From Candidatus Pollutiaquabacter sp. (GTDB taxonomy: Bacteria; Bacteroidota; Bacteroidia; AKYH767-A; 2013-40CM-41-45): a DNA stretch of 27,855 bases. The notes below the pieces were generated by a model that was not told the origin of the DNA, searched no databases, and saw only the letters and a list, made by a program, of their open reading frames with translations. The DNA lies in contig CAINVI010000286.1 of assembly GCA_903854075.1 (NCBI GenBank), forward strand, positions 1 through 27,855. The letters run 5' to 3'. Of this stretch, positions 8,548 through 16,463 are shown one piece after another (the first letter of the stretch is position 1; every line of letters begins with the position of its first letter). The position numbers and the translations under genes were made by a program.

Positions 8548-9909
8548 TCAATAGCAATGAACGTCTACTAACTCAATAGCTTTGGAAATGATTTCCAATC
8601 CTTCGTCTACTTGCTCTTTGGTGATGCATAACGGCGGGGCAATGAAAATATAATTCCAGCGTACAAACGTATACATTCCTAGTTCGCGAATTTTAGCGGC
8701 CACAGGATTCATTAACGCCACTTCATCCGGCTTACCGTTCCATACGGCCATCGGCTCTTTGGTTTCTCTATTTTTGACCAACTCGATGCAGCCCAACAAT
8801 CCGGTATTGCGAAAATCACCGATGGAAGGATGTTTCTTTTTCATTTCTTCTACGCGCTGCTCAATATACTTTCCCATCGCAGCTGCATTCTCAATCAATC
8901 CTTCGTCTTCATAAATATTCAACACTTCAACACCTGCCGCACAAGCTACGGCGTGCGCGGAATATGTCAAGCCTAGCATAAGTGGCCGCTCATTAAAGTA
9001 ATTGGCAATCTTATCGCTAACAATTATTCCTCCCAGCGGAAGATAGCCGGCTGTTACACCTTTCGCCATGCAAATCATGTCCGGCACCACATTGAAATGA
9101 TTAATACCAAACCATTTTCCGGTACGACCGAAGCCGCTCATTACCTCGTCTGCAATCAATAAGATGCCGTGCTTATCACAGATCTCGCGTAATCTTGGCC
9201 AGTAATCGGCCGGATACTTTATGCAGCCGGAAGACCCTGATTCTCCCTCCATCAAAATAGCAGCAATATTCTGAGGTCCTTCAAATTCAATTACACGTTC
9301 GAGATGAGATACACATTCGCGGGCACAGGTTTCGGGTTTTTGCGACCAGGAACAACGATAACAGAATGCATCCTCTACGTGTACGATGTTCGGTACTTGT
9401 TGAGCATCGGCAGCTAACTTTCGCGGATCACCACCAGCCGACATCGCACCGTACGAAGCTCCATGATAAGAACGATAACGCGTTATAATTTTGTGACGAC
9501 CGGTATACATCCGCGCCAGCTTGATGGCATTTTCAATAGCCTCTGCGCCGCCGAGCGTAAATAATGTTTTATTCAAATCGCCGGGAGCAATGTCTGCCAA
9601 TTTTTTTCCAAGATCGCCTCTCGCCTTGGTGGTACACGACGGAGTGACATAACTTACTTCCGCCATTTGCCGCGCCACAGCATCGGCCACGCGCTTATTG
9701 CCATGACCAATATTCACGTTCATCAACTGTGAAGAAAAATCGATATAACGTTTTCCATCATAATCATAGAGATAAACCCCTTCGGCACGTTGTACCTGTA
9801 TCGGATTGATGCCGGCTTGTTTGGACCAGGAAAATAATGTATACTCTAAATTATTTTTTAGAATTTCCTGCTTTTCAGCATCGGTGATCAATTCTTGTTC
9901 GCGGATCAT
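8548..9909 (-). CDS. Class III aminotransferase, probable beta-alanine transaminase
   Basis: The 453-residue protein is a PLP-dependent class III (omega-amino acid) aminotransferase. Visible motifs are the PLP-binding Asp254 in LIADEVMSGFGRTG and the Schiff-base lysine Lys283 in CMAKGVTAGYLPLGG. It is the last gene of the pyrimidine operon, 25 bases after the MMSDH-type dehydrogenase. From this context the donor is inferred to be beta-alanine, giving malonate semialdehyde. The family also includes taurine-, GABA- and putrescine-type enzymes, so the assignment rests on the neighbours. Four cysteines cluster at 183, 186, 195 and 199 (CX2CX8CX3C). I recall a CYRC motif in some relatives, but its role is not established here. 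There is no terminator before the convergent fucosidase gene. Confidence 0.85.
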   Translation of the reverse strand: MIREQELITDAEKQEILKNNLEYTLFSWSKQAGINPIQVQRAEGVYLYDYDGKRYIDFSSQLMNVNIGHGNKRVADAVARQMAEVSYVTPSCTTKARGDLGKKLADIAPGDLNKTLFTLGGAEAIENAIKLARMYTGRHKIITRYRSYHGASYGAMSAGGDPRKLAADAQQVPNIVHVEDAFCYRCSWSQKPETCARECVSHLERVIEFEGPQNIAAILMEGESGSSGCIKYPADYWPRLREICDKHGILLIADEVMSGFGRTGKWFGINHFNVVPDMICMAKGVTAGYLPLGGIIVSDKIANYFNERPLMLGLTYSAHAVACAAGVEVLNIYEDEGLIENAAAMGKYIEQRVEEMKKKHPSIGDFRNTGLLGCIELVKNRETKEPMAVWNGKPDEVALMNPVAAKIRELGMYTFVRWNYIFIAPPLCITKEQVDEGLEIISKAIELVDVHCY

Positions 9910-9934
9910 GATGATATTATTTTTAAATCAGAAA

Positions 9935-11392
9935 TCAACTCATCCAGTTGGTACGAGCTTCCGGATTCCATTTAGTAGTGACCTTTTTCAACTTGGTCCA
10001 GAATTCTATAGAAGATTTTCCCGTGATGTCACAGGCGCCGAATTTAGACTCGTTCCAACCACCGAAGGAGAATGGTTCACGCGGAACCGGAACACCAATA
10101 TTTACTCCGACCATGCCGGCACTTACGCGTTCAGAAACCCAATGCGCCAATGCTCCGCTTTGTGTGAAAACAGAAGCGCCGTTTCCGTAAGGACTCGAAT
10201 TTTCAATACGAATGGCTTCCTCCAAACTTTCAGCGCGCATGATGGAAATTACCGGACCGAAAATTTCTTCGCGGGCTACCGACATGTCCGGTGTTACGTA
10301 ATCTATTACCGTTGGGCCGACATAATAACCGCCCTCTTTACCCGGCACGGTTGCATTACGGCCATCCACGAGTATTTTTGCTCCAGCCTTTTCAGCCTGC
10401 GCGATATAATCTTCGATACGTACTTTCGCCTGAGCAGAGATCACTGCTCCAAGATTTTTTCCGGGAGTGACTTTACGTGCTTCATCAGCTATCAGCTTAA
10501 CAATATGATCCACATTTCCAACCCCGACCATCGCAGAAGCTGCCATGCAGCGTTGTCCGGCACAACCGGACATCGAGGCTGTCACATTTGTTGATGTCAT
10601 TTCAGGATGCGCATCCGGCAATACCAATAAGTGATTCTTCGCACCACCCAACGCGACAACACGCTTCAAAGCTGCGGAAGAACGGGCATATACCAGTTTG
10701 GCGACTTTCGTCGAACCAACAAAGGATACTGCATCGATGCCGGGATGATCACAAATCGCTTCTACCATTTCACGATCCCCATTAACGACATTGAATACAC
10801 CATCCGGTAATCCGGCTTCTTTAAGTAATGCCGCTAACCGCATAGCGCTTAACGGTACGATTTCAGAGGGCTTAAGAATCATGGCATTGCCCAACACAAT
10901 CGCATTGGGAATGGTCCAATTCGGGACCATGGCAGGAAAATTAAACGGCGCAATCGATGCTACAACACCGACTGCAACACGATTGATCACGCATTCCACA
11001 CCACGACTTACTTCCTGCACTTCTCCGGAAATCAATTGTGGCATGGAACAGGCAAACTCTGTCAGTTCAATACTCTTTTCGATTTCGGCACGGGCTTCGT
11101 CCATGGTTTTACCGTTTTCCTCGTGCACCAAGAACGTCAGCTCTTCCATATGTTTTTCGAGCAGATTCCGGTAACGAAAGAAAACCTGCACACGCTCTTT
11201 TACCGGCAAGGACGCCCAGGAAACAGCAGCAGTTTTTGCGGCAGTTACCGCAGCGTCAAGATCATCTTTAGTGGAAAGCGGCACACGAGAAAGCAGTGAA
11301 CCATCCAACGGACTGAACACTTCCAATTTTCGACTTCCAACAGAAGGCTTGTTCGCACCACCAATAAAATTGGTCAATTCAGGGTATTTCAT
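9935..11392 (-). CDS. mmsA: CoA-acylating (methyl)malonate-semialdehyde dehydrogenase
   Basis: The protein is an aldehyde dehydrogenase of 485 residues, the usual length for MMSDH/IolA. The catalytic Cys282 lies in AGQRCMAASA, and Asn151 in APFNFPAMVP stabilises the thiohemiacetal. The glutamate found in hydrolytic ALDHs is absent: the region reads ALGGAKNHLLV, as in CoA-acylating MMSDHs. The enzyme should convert malonate semialdehyde plus CoA and NAD+ to acetyl-CoA and CO2. It may also act on methylmalonate semialdehyde from valine or thymine. It lies 20 bases after preA and 25 before the aminotransferase. This completes the route from uracil to central metabolism. In the cell it should be cytoplasmic. 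Confidence 0.9.
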   Translation of the reverse strand: MKYPELTNFIGGANKPSVGSRKLEVFSPLDGSLLSRVPLSTKDDLDAAVTAAKTAAVSWASLPVKERVQVFFRYRNLLEKHMEELTFLVHEENGKTMDEARAEIEKSIELTEFACSMPQLISGEVQEVSRGVECVINRVAVGVVASIAPFNFPAMVPNWTIPNAIVLGNAMILKPSEIVPLSAMRLAALLKEAGLPDGVFNVVNGDREMVEAICDHPGIDAVSFVGSTKVAKLVYARSSAALKRVVALGGAKNHLLVLPDAHPEMTSTNVTASMSGCAGQRCMAASAMVGVGNVDHIVKLIADEARKVTPGKNLGAVISAQAKVRIEDYIAQAEKAGAKILVDGRNATVPGKEGGYYVGPTVIDYVTPDMSVAREEIFGPVISIMRAESLEEAIRIENSSPYGNGASVFTQSGALAHWVSERVSAGMVGVNIGVPVPREPFSFGGWNESKFGACDITGKSSIEFWTKLKKVTTKWNPEARTNWMS

Positions 11393-11412
11393 GAGTATTT
11401 TTTACGTGACTA

Positions 11413-12681
11413 TTAATGATCGTTCAACGGAAGTCCACGTCGCTGGAACTCCGTCCAATTCAGGTATTCATCGCCTTTGCGGGCGACTTCCATCGTGATA
11501 CAATTATCCACCGGACAAACCAGTTTACACAAATTGCATCCGACACATTCTTCGTCTTTCACAGTGTAAGTATTATAAGGATCGCCGTCTGCTTTATTAA
11601 TCGCTTGGTGAGAGGTGTCTTCGCAAGCAATGTAACAGAGTCCACAATGAATACAATTATCTTGATTGATCTTCGCCGTAATATGGAAATTCAAATCGAG
11701 TTCTTCCCAACGGGTGATTTTTGGTACCGACAATCCTACAAAATCGTTAACCGTAGCATATCCTTTTTCATCCATCCAATTACTCAATCCTGAACACAAA
11801 TCGTTGATGATACGGAAGCCGTACTTCATAGCCGCTGTACATATCTGAACGTTTGAAGCGCCAAGCAACATGAACTCTGCAGCGTCGCGCCAGGTAGAAA
11901 CACCGCCAATACCGGAAACAGGGACTTTGTTAGTCACCTCATCTTGCGCAATAGTGGTCAGAAATTTCAGTGCAATAGGTTTCACGGCAGGACCGCAATA
12001 ACCTCCAAAAACAGATTGTCCACCCACGTTGGGGTTCGGCACTAACGTATCCAGGTCGACACCGGTGACCGATTGAATAGTATTGATCAGCGAGAGTCCA
12101 TTCGATCCGGCCTGAACAACAGCACGACCGGTAGGAACAACAGAATGTACGTTTGGCGTAAGTTTGGTGATCACCGGAATCGTTGCGACTTCCATGACCC
12201 ACTCCACAACCATTTTCGCAATCTCAGGATCCTGTCCGACGACAGCTCCCATGCCACGCTCGACCATGCCGTGCGGACAACCAAAGTTGAGTTCAATACC
12301 ATGTGCGCCGGTATCTTCTACTTTCTTTACCATTTCGTGCCAAGCCTCACGGTAATTATCCGCCATCAGCGAAACAACCATAGCACGATCAGGAAATTCA
12401 CGAATCACTTCACGAATTTCCTGCAAGTTTATATCCAAGGGCCGGTCGGAAATCAGCTCGATGTTGTTGAATCCCATGACACGGTGACCGCCATAATCAA
12501 CAGCAGAGTAACGCGAAGAAACATTTTTAACTTGAGAGCCCAAGGTTTTCCATACCACGCCGCCCCAGCCGGCCTCAAAAGCCCGCAGGACATTTATTTT
12601 CTTATCTGTCGGAGGTGCGGAAGCCAGCCAAAACGGATTCGGTGATTTAATTCCTAAAAAGTCGGATTGAAGATTCGCCAT
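11413..12681 (-). CDS. preA: NAD-dependent dihydropyrimidine dehydrogenase, PreA subunit
   Basis: From ATG at 12681 the protein has 422 residues, close to E. coli PreA. The N-terminal ~330 residues form a dihydroorotate-dehydrogenase-like FMN barrel, with the active-site Cys135 in ELNFGCPHGMVERGMG. The C-terminus carries two [4Fe-4S] ferredoxin motifs: Cys343/346/349/353 (CIHCGLCYIAC) and Cys379/382/385/389 (CVGCNLCKLVC). With PreT it reduces uracil or thymine to the 5,6-dihydro form. This start was chosen over an in-frame one at 12759, because MANLQSDFLGIK is the family N-terminus and a clear AGGAGG lies six bases upstream. The longer form would overlap preT by 65 bases. preT ends 13 bases before this start. 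Confidence 0.95.
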   Translation of the reverse strand: MANLQSDFLGIKSPNPFWLASAPPTDKKINVLRAFEAGWGGVVWKTLGSQVKNVSSRYSAVDYGGHRVMGFNNIELISDRPLDINLQEIREVIREFPDRAMVVSLMADNYREAWHEMVKKVEDTGAHGIELNFGCPHGMVERGMGAVVGQDPEIAKMVVEWVMEVATIPVITKLTPNVHSVVPTGRAVVQAGSNGLSLINTIQSVTGVDLDTLVPNPNVGGQSVFGGYCGPAVKPIALKFLTTIAQDEVTNKVPVSGIGGVSTWRDAAEFMLLGASNVQICTAAMKYGFRIINDLCSGLSNWMDEKGYATVNDFVGLSVPKITRWEELDLNFHITAKINQDNCIHCGLCYIACEDTSHQAINKADGDPYNTYTVKDEECVGCNLCKLVCPVDNCITMEVARKGDEYLNWTEFQRRGLPLNDH

Positions 12682-12697
12682 AGTTTTCCTCCTATCA
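12681..12697 (-). promoter_or_regulatory. Shine-Dalgarno sequence overlapping the preT end, sets preA start
   Basis: On the minus strand the preT stop TGA is followed by TAGGAGGAAAACT and the preA ATG. AGGAGG is six bases from the start codon. The other genes of the operon show no comparable purine box. The arrangement suggests translational coupling of the two subunits. Confidence 0.6.
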
Positions 12698-14041
12698 GTT
12701 AGTAATTCCAAGGTATGTAAGAATCGAGGCCGCTCCGTCTTTACCGGCCTGAACAGCATTTACTACTTCTTTGCCGCCGTTAACACAATCACCGCCTGCA
12801 AAAACACCTGCAATGTTGGTGGATGTGGTTGCATCGATGATCATTTTGCCGGACTGATGTTTAATTGCTGCTCCGCTAACTACATCCACGAACGGAATTT
12901 GTCCGGCAGCTTTTATTATCATATCCACTGCCAGCGTAAATGTTTCACCGGTATCAACTGGTGCTCGGCGACCTGAAGCATCGGGTTCTCCGAGTTTCAT
13001 TCTGCTACAAACCAGCTGGGTCACTTTACCGTCATTACCAATAACTTCTTTCGGTGCGGCTAACCAGATAAACTGACAACCATCCAAGCGGGCAATATCG
13101 AGTTCTTTTTGCGTGCACGGCTTTTCATGTTCCGTACGACGATAGATGAGCGTAACTTCCTTTGCACCCAAACGAATTGACTGAGTAGCAGCATCGATAG
13201 CGGTCATACCCATTCCTATGACAGCTACTTTATCGCCCACAGCAATTTTCTCATAAGAATTGGTACGCAGTTCATAAATGAAGGAAATAGCATCTACCAC
13301 TCCTTCCAGCTCTTCTCCCGGAATTCCTAATTCACGCGCCACACCTACACCGATACCTAGGAAAACAGCGTCATACTTTTCATTAAGTTCCGATAACTGA
13401 ACATCTTTTCCTAGTGCTTTACCATAGTGAACCGTTATTCCGCCGAGCGAAAGCACCCAATCCACTTCGTCCTGACAGAACTCGGGCGTTACTTTGTAGG
13501 CGGCTACGCCGTAAGTCATCAGTCCGCCGCCTTTTTCTTCCTTTTCGTAAATATCAACAGCCGTTCCTGCAAGTGACAGTGCATGCGCACATGCTAAACC
13601 TGCCGGACCGGCGCCAACTACAGCAACACGTTTCCCGTTATCAGGCTTACGCTGATACAATGGCCACTTTTCACGAATGGCCATTTCAGTGGAATAGCGT
13701 TGCAGACGCGCGATGGAGATCGGTTTTTCATGAAGATTGTTGTAGACACAAGCACCTTCACAAAGTTTTTCGACCGGACATACGCGCGAACAACCTGCAC
13801 CGAGAATATTAGCATCAAAAATAGTCTTCGCTGAGCCTTTGATATTCGCCGTGGTGATTTCACGGATGAACTGCGGCACATCGATGCTGGTCGGACACGA
13901 TTTCGTGCACGGAGCATCGTAACAAAATAAACAACGATTTGCTTCTACTAATGCTCCTTCCTTCGTTTCAAACGGAGGATGAACATCACTGAAGTTAGAC
14001 GCGTACGATTCAGGATCGAGCCGGTTTGCTTTTATAGTCAT
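12695..14041 (-). CDS. preT: NAD-dependent dihydropyrimidine dehydrogenase, PreT subunit
   Basis: The 448-residue flavoprotein resembles the glutamate synthase small subunit and the N-terminal half of mammalian DPYD. Two cysteine groups for Fe-S clusters are near the N-terminus: Cys37/40/45/49 (CLFCYDAPCTKSC) and Cys84/88/94/98 (CSRVCPVEKLCEGAC). The FAD dinucleotide fold is at residues 139-150 (VAVVGAGPAGLAC). A second Rossmann motif (VAVIGMGMTAIDAA) binds NAD(P)H. A C-terminal FAD motif (GVFAGGDCVNGG) is also present. It passes electrons from NADH to PreA. The start at 14041 gives the expected N-terminus and lies 15 bases after the ureidopropionase stop. The next gene, preA, is the partner subunit. 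Confidence 0.95.
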   Translation of the reverse strand: MTIKANRLDPESYASNFSDVHPPFETKEGALVEANRCLFCYDAPCTKSCPTSIDVPQFIREITTANIKGSAKTIFDANILGAGCSRVCPVEKLCEGACVYNNLHEKPISIARLQRYSTEMAIREKWPLYQRKPDNGKRVAVVGAGPAGLACAHALSLAGTAVDIYEKEEKGGGLMTYGVAAYKVTPEFCQDEVDWVLSLGGITVHYGKALGKDVQLSELNEKYDAVFLGIGVGVARELGIPGEELEGVVDAISFIYELRTNSYEKIAVGDKVAVIGMGMTAIDAATQSIRLGAKEVTLIYRRTEHEKPCTQKELDIARLDGCQFIWLAAPKEVIGNDGKVTQLVCSRMKLGEPDASGRRAPVDTGETFTLAVDMIIKAAGQIPFVDVVSGAAIKHQSGKMIIDATTSTNIAGVFAGGDCVNGGKEVVNAVQAGKDGAASILTYLGITN

Positions 14042-14056
14042 GATAGTAGTTTACGA

Positions 14057-14923
14057 TCAAAGTTCTACGATCTTATCGTAGGTTTCCGGACGACGGTCAC
14101 GGAAAAATTGCCAGACGTTTCTCACTTCATCAATCATATCCAGATCGAAGTCAGCAATGAGCAATTCGTCTTTATCTTCGGAAGCGCACGAGAAAATTTG
14201 TCCGCGAGGATCCACGAAATAAGAGTTGCCGTAGAATTTACCGATACTCCATGGTTTTTCCACACCGACACGATTAATACAACCCATGAAATAACCGTTG
14301 GCAGCAGCGTGTGCAGGCTGTTCCAGTTTCCACAGATACTGTGACAAACCGGCAACGGTTGCCGATGGATTGTATACGATTTCCGCTCCGTTCAATCCGA
14401 AGATGCGGGCGCCTTCCGGGAAGTGGCGATCGTAGCAGATGTAAACGCCGATTTTAGCATACTTCGTTTCAAAAACAGGATAACCAAGATTACCCGGGCG
14501 GAAGAAGAATTTTTCCCAGAAACCGCTGGTGTGCGGAATGTGATTCTTTCGGTATTTTCCCAAATACGTTCCGTCAGCATCAATTACAGCAGCGGTATTA
14601 TAAAGGAATCCAGCCTGCTCACGCTCGTAAATAGGAACGATGATCACCATATTATACTTCTTGGCATATTGCGACATCAATTCCGTCGTTGGACCCGGAA
14701 CACTTTCCGCACTGGCGTACCAGGCTTTATCCTGCCCGGGACAGAAATACGGAGTGTTGAAGATCTCTTGCAGACAGAGGATCTGTACGCCTTTTTTGCC
14801 GGCTTCGTCAATGTAAGGAAGATGCTTTTGCAGCATCGCCTGCGTGATTTCTTCGATAGTTCCTTCTCCTTCGGTGAGTGGCAGACTCATTTGGATGAGT
14901 CCGGATTTGATCATTCTTGCCAT
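14057..14923 (-). CDS. Beta-ureidopropionase, nitrilase superfamily
   Basis: The 288-residue protein has the nitrilase-superfamily catalytic triad: Glu53 in LCLQEIFNTPYF, Lys126 in GKYRKNHIPH and Cys163 in GVYICYDRHFPEGAR. The motif RKNHIPHTSGFWEKFFFRPG and the YICYDRHFPE context match N-carbamoyl-beta-alanine amidohydrolases. It would hydrolyse N-carbamoyl-beta-alanine to beta-alanine, CO2 and ammonia. It sits between dihydropyrimidinase (46 bases upstream) and preT (15 bases downstream), which supports the assignment. A related N-carbamoylputrescine amidase role is less likely in this context. There is no signal peptide. An internal in-frame ATG three codons in cannot be excluded as the start. 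Confidence 0.93.
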   Translation of the reverse strand: MARMIKSGLIQMSLPLTEGEGTIEEITQAMLQKHLPYIDEAGKKGVQILCLQEIFNTPYFCPGQDKAWYASAESVPGPTTELMSQYAKKYNMVIIVPIYEREQAGFLYNTAAVIDADGTYLGKYRKNHIPHTSGFWEKFFFRPGNLGYPVFETKYAKIGVYICYDRHFPEGARIFGLNGAEIVYNPSATVAGLSQYLWKLEQPAHAAANGYFMGCINRVGVEKPWSIGKFYGNSYFVDPRGQIFSCASEDKDELLIADFDLDMIDEVRNVWQFFRDRRPETYDKIVEL

Positions 14924-14969
14924 GTTGAGATTTTATTTTGCTTGATTTTATTTGTAAAAAAATGTCGCC

Positions 14970-16352
14970 TTATACCACAGGTGCGGTCGGTGCGCGTTTA
15001 ATAAATTTACCGTATCCTTTTTGAACAAGCGCCTTTCCATTATCAATAGCGACTTGTCCACGCAATAAAACCGTCTTGCACTTGCCGGTCACTTCCCATC
15101 CTTCGTACGAAGAGTAGTCAGCATTCATGTGGTGCGTTTTTGCGGATAGTATATGCTTCTCTTTCGGATCAAACAAGACGATATCTGCATCTGCGCCAAC
15201 AGCGAGTGTGCCTTTCTGCGGAAACATACCGAATATTTTAGCAGCATTAGTAGCGGCTACTTCTACAAACTTCTGAAGACTGATTCGACCTTTAGTAACT
15301 CCTTCGGAAAAAAGCAATTCGAATCGATGTTCGATGGCCGGATGACCATTAGGAATTTTGGAGAAGTCGTTTTCTCCCATTTTCTTCTGTTCCCACAAGA
15401 ACGGACAATGGTCCGTAGCAACGACCTGAACTAATCCCTGATTGATCCCGGCCCACAAGGTAGCCTGATCTTTCTTCTCGCGAAGCGGTGGACTCATCAC
15501 CCATTTAGCCGATTCAAAACCTTTATCGTACAACGAAGCATCTAAGGTCAGGTATTGAATACACGTCTCTACAAAAATACGCTGGTTACGAATGGTAGAA
15601 CGTCGGACAGCATTAAGTGCTCCTTCGCAAGTCAGGTGAACAATATAACCGTTGACTCCAGTGTAATCGGCCAAATCGGCAAATCGTCCGGAGGCTTCCG
15701 CCTCAGTGACTTCAGGCTGTGACAGATAATGATACAACGGTGAAAGCTTGCCCTCTTTTCTGTGCTTGGCAATCAGGTAGTCGATCATGTCGCCGTTCGT
15801 GGCGTGCACAGTAACCAATCCGCCATGCTTTTTCACTTCCTGCATCAAACCAACCATTTGATGATCATCGATCATCAAGGCTCCTTTATACGCCATGAAG
15901 GTTTTGAAGGAGGTGATGCCTTTATCGATCAGTTGTTTTATCTCTTCCCGCGTATGATCGTTAAAATCAGTAACCGCCATATGAAAGGAATAATCCCCGA
16001 CAGCATTTCCATCAGAACGTCCTTTCCAGGCGTCGAGTGCATCGTGAAGAGATTTTCCCTGGGTTTGTAAAATGAAATCAATCACCGTGGTGGTTCCGCC
16101 AAATAGCGCAGCACGCGTGCCCGTTTCGTAATTATCGCTGGAGTACGTCCCCATGAAAGGCATGTCCAGGTGAACGTGGGGATCAATGCCGCCCGGGAAT
16201 ACGAGGAGACCCGTAGCATCAATCACTTTTTCTGCAGTAAACGGAAGGTCCTTACCGATTGCTCTGATCGTTTCGCCTTCCACATAAATGTCGGCGATCT
16301 GATCTTCGGAGGCAGTAACAACTCGCCCGTTTTTTATCAATACAGTATGCAT
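14970..16352 (-). CDS. hydA: Dihydropyrimidinase (D-hydantoinase family)
   Basis: The 460-residue protein is a cyclic amidohydrolase with a binuclear metal site. Ligands are visible: His59 and His61 (GGIDPHVHLDMPF), the carboxylated Lys150 (TSFKTFMAYKG), His183 (VHATNGD), His239 (IVHLTCEGAL) and Asp314 (VATDHCPF). It opens dihydrouracil or dihydrothymine to the N-carbamoyl-beta-amino acid. The motif after the third histidine reads VHATN, where dihydropyrimidinases and hydantoinases usually have VHAEN. The gene is the first of the six-gene operon and has a good promoter candidate 32 bases upstream. The pre-operon gap from the RND outer-membrane factor is 111 bases. Allantoinase was considered, but the neighbours fit pyrimidine catabolism. 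Confidence 0.95.
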   Translation of the reverse strand: MHTVLIKNGRVVTASEDQIADIYVEGETIRAIGKDLPFTAEKVIDATGLLVFPGGIDPHVHLDMPFMGTYSSDNYETGTRAALFGGTTTVIDFILQTQGKSLHDALDAWKGRSDGNAVGDYSFHMAVTDFNDHTREEIKQLIDKGITSFKTFMAYKGALMIDDHQMVGLMQEVKKHGGLVTVHATNGDMIDYLIAKHRKEGKLSPLYHYLSQPEVTEAEASGRFADLADYTGVNGYIVHLTCEGALNAVRRSTIRNQRIFVETCIQYLTLDASLYDKGFESAKWVMSPPLREKKDQATLWAGINQGLVQVVATDHCPFLWEQKKMGENDFSKIPNGHPAIEHRFELLFSEGVTKGRISLQKFVEVAATNAAKIFGMFPQKGTLAVGADADIVLFDPKEKHILSAKTHHMNADYSSYEGWEVTGKCKTVLLRGQVAIDNGKALVQKGYGKFIKRAPTAPVV

Positions 16353-16383
16353 GTATATAGCCCTTAAATTGCGAAAAGGACTA

Positions 16384-16414
16384 TAAATTTAGACTAAAAA
16401 ACGGGATATCCAAA
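16384..16414 (-). promoter_or_regulatory. Candidate promoter of the pyrimidine catabolism operon
   Basis: On the minus strand TTTG (16411-16414) is followed after exactly 19 bases by TAAATTTA (16384-16391). This matches the Bacteroidota -33/-7 elements with one mismatch in the last base. Transcription would start near 16378, giving a leader of ~26 bases. The palindrome GGATATCC (16404-16411) lies directly behind the -33 box and could be an operator. Confidence 0.5.
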
Positions 16415-16463
16415 TTAAATATACCCCACTTATCAACTTGAAATAGTGAATGAGCAACAGATG

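Noticed and set aside
9806..10594. Plus-strand 262-codon frame over the aminotransferase/dehydrogenase junction
   Set aside because: It is antisense to two well-supported genes and has no recognisable domain or upstream signal.
12682..12759. Longer preA frame starting at 12759
   Set aside because: The extra 26 residues overlap the preT end and do not match the PreA family. A Shine-Dalgarno and the conserved MANLQSDF start support 12681.
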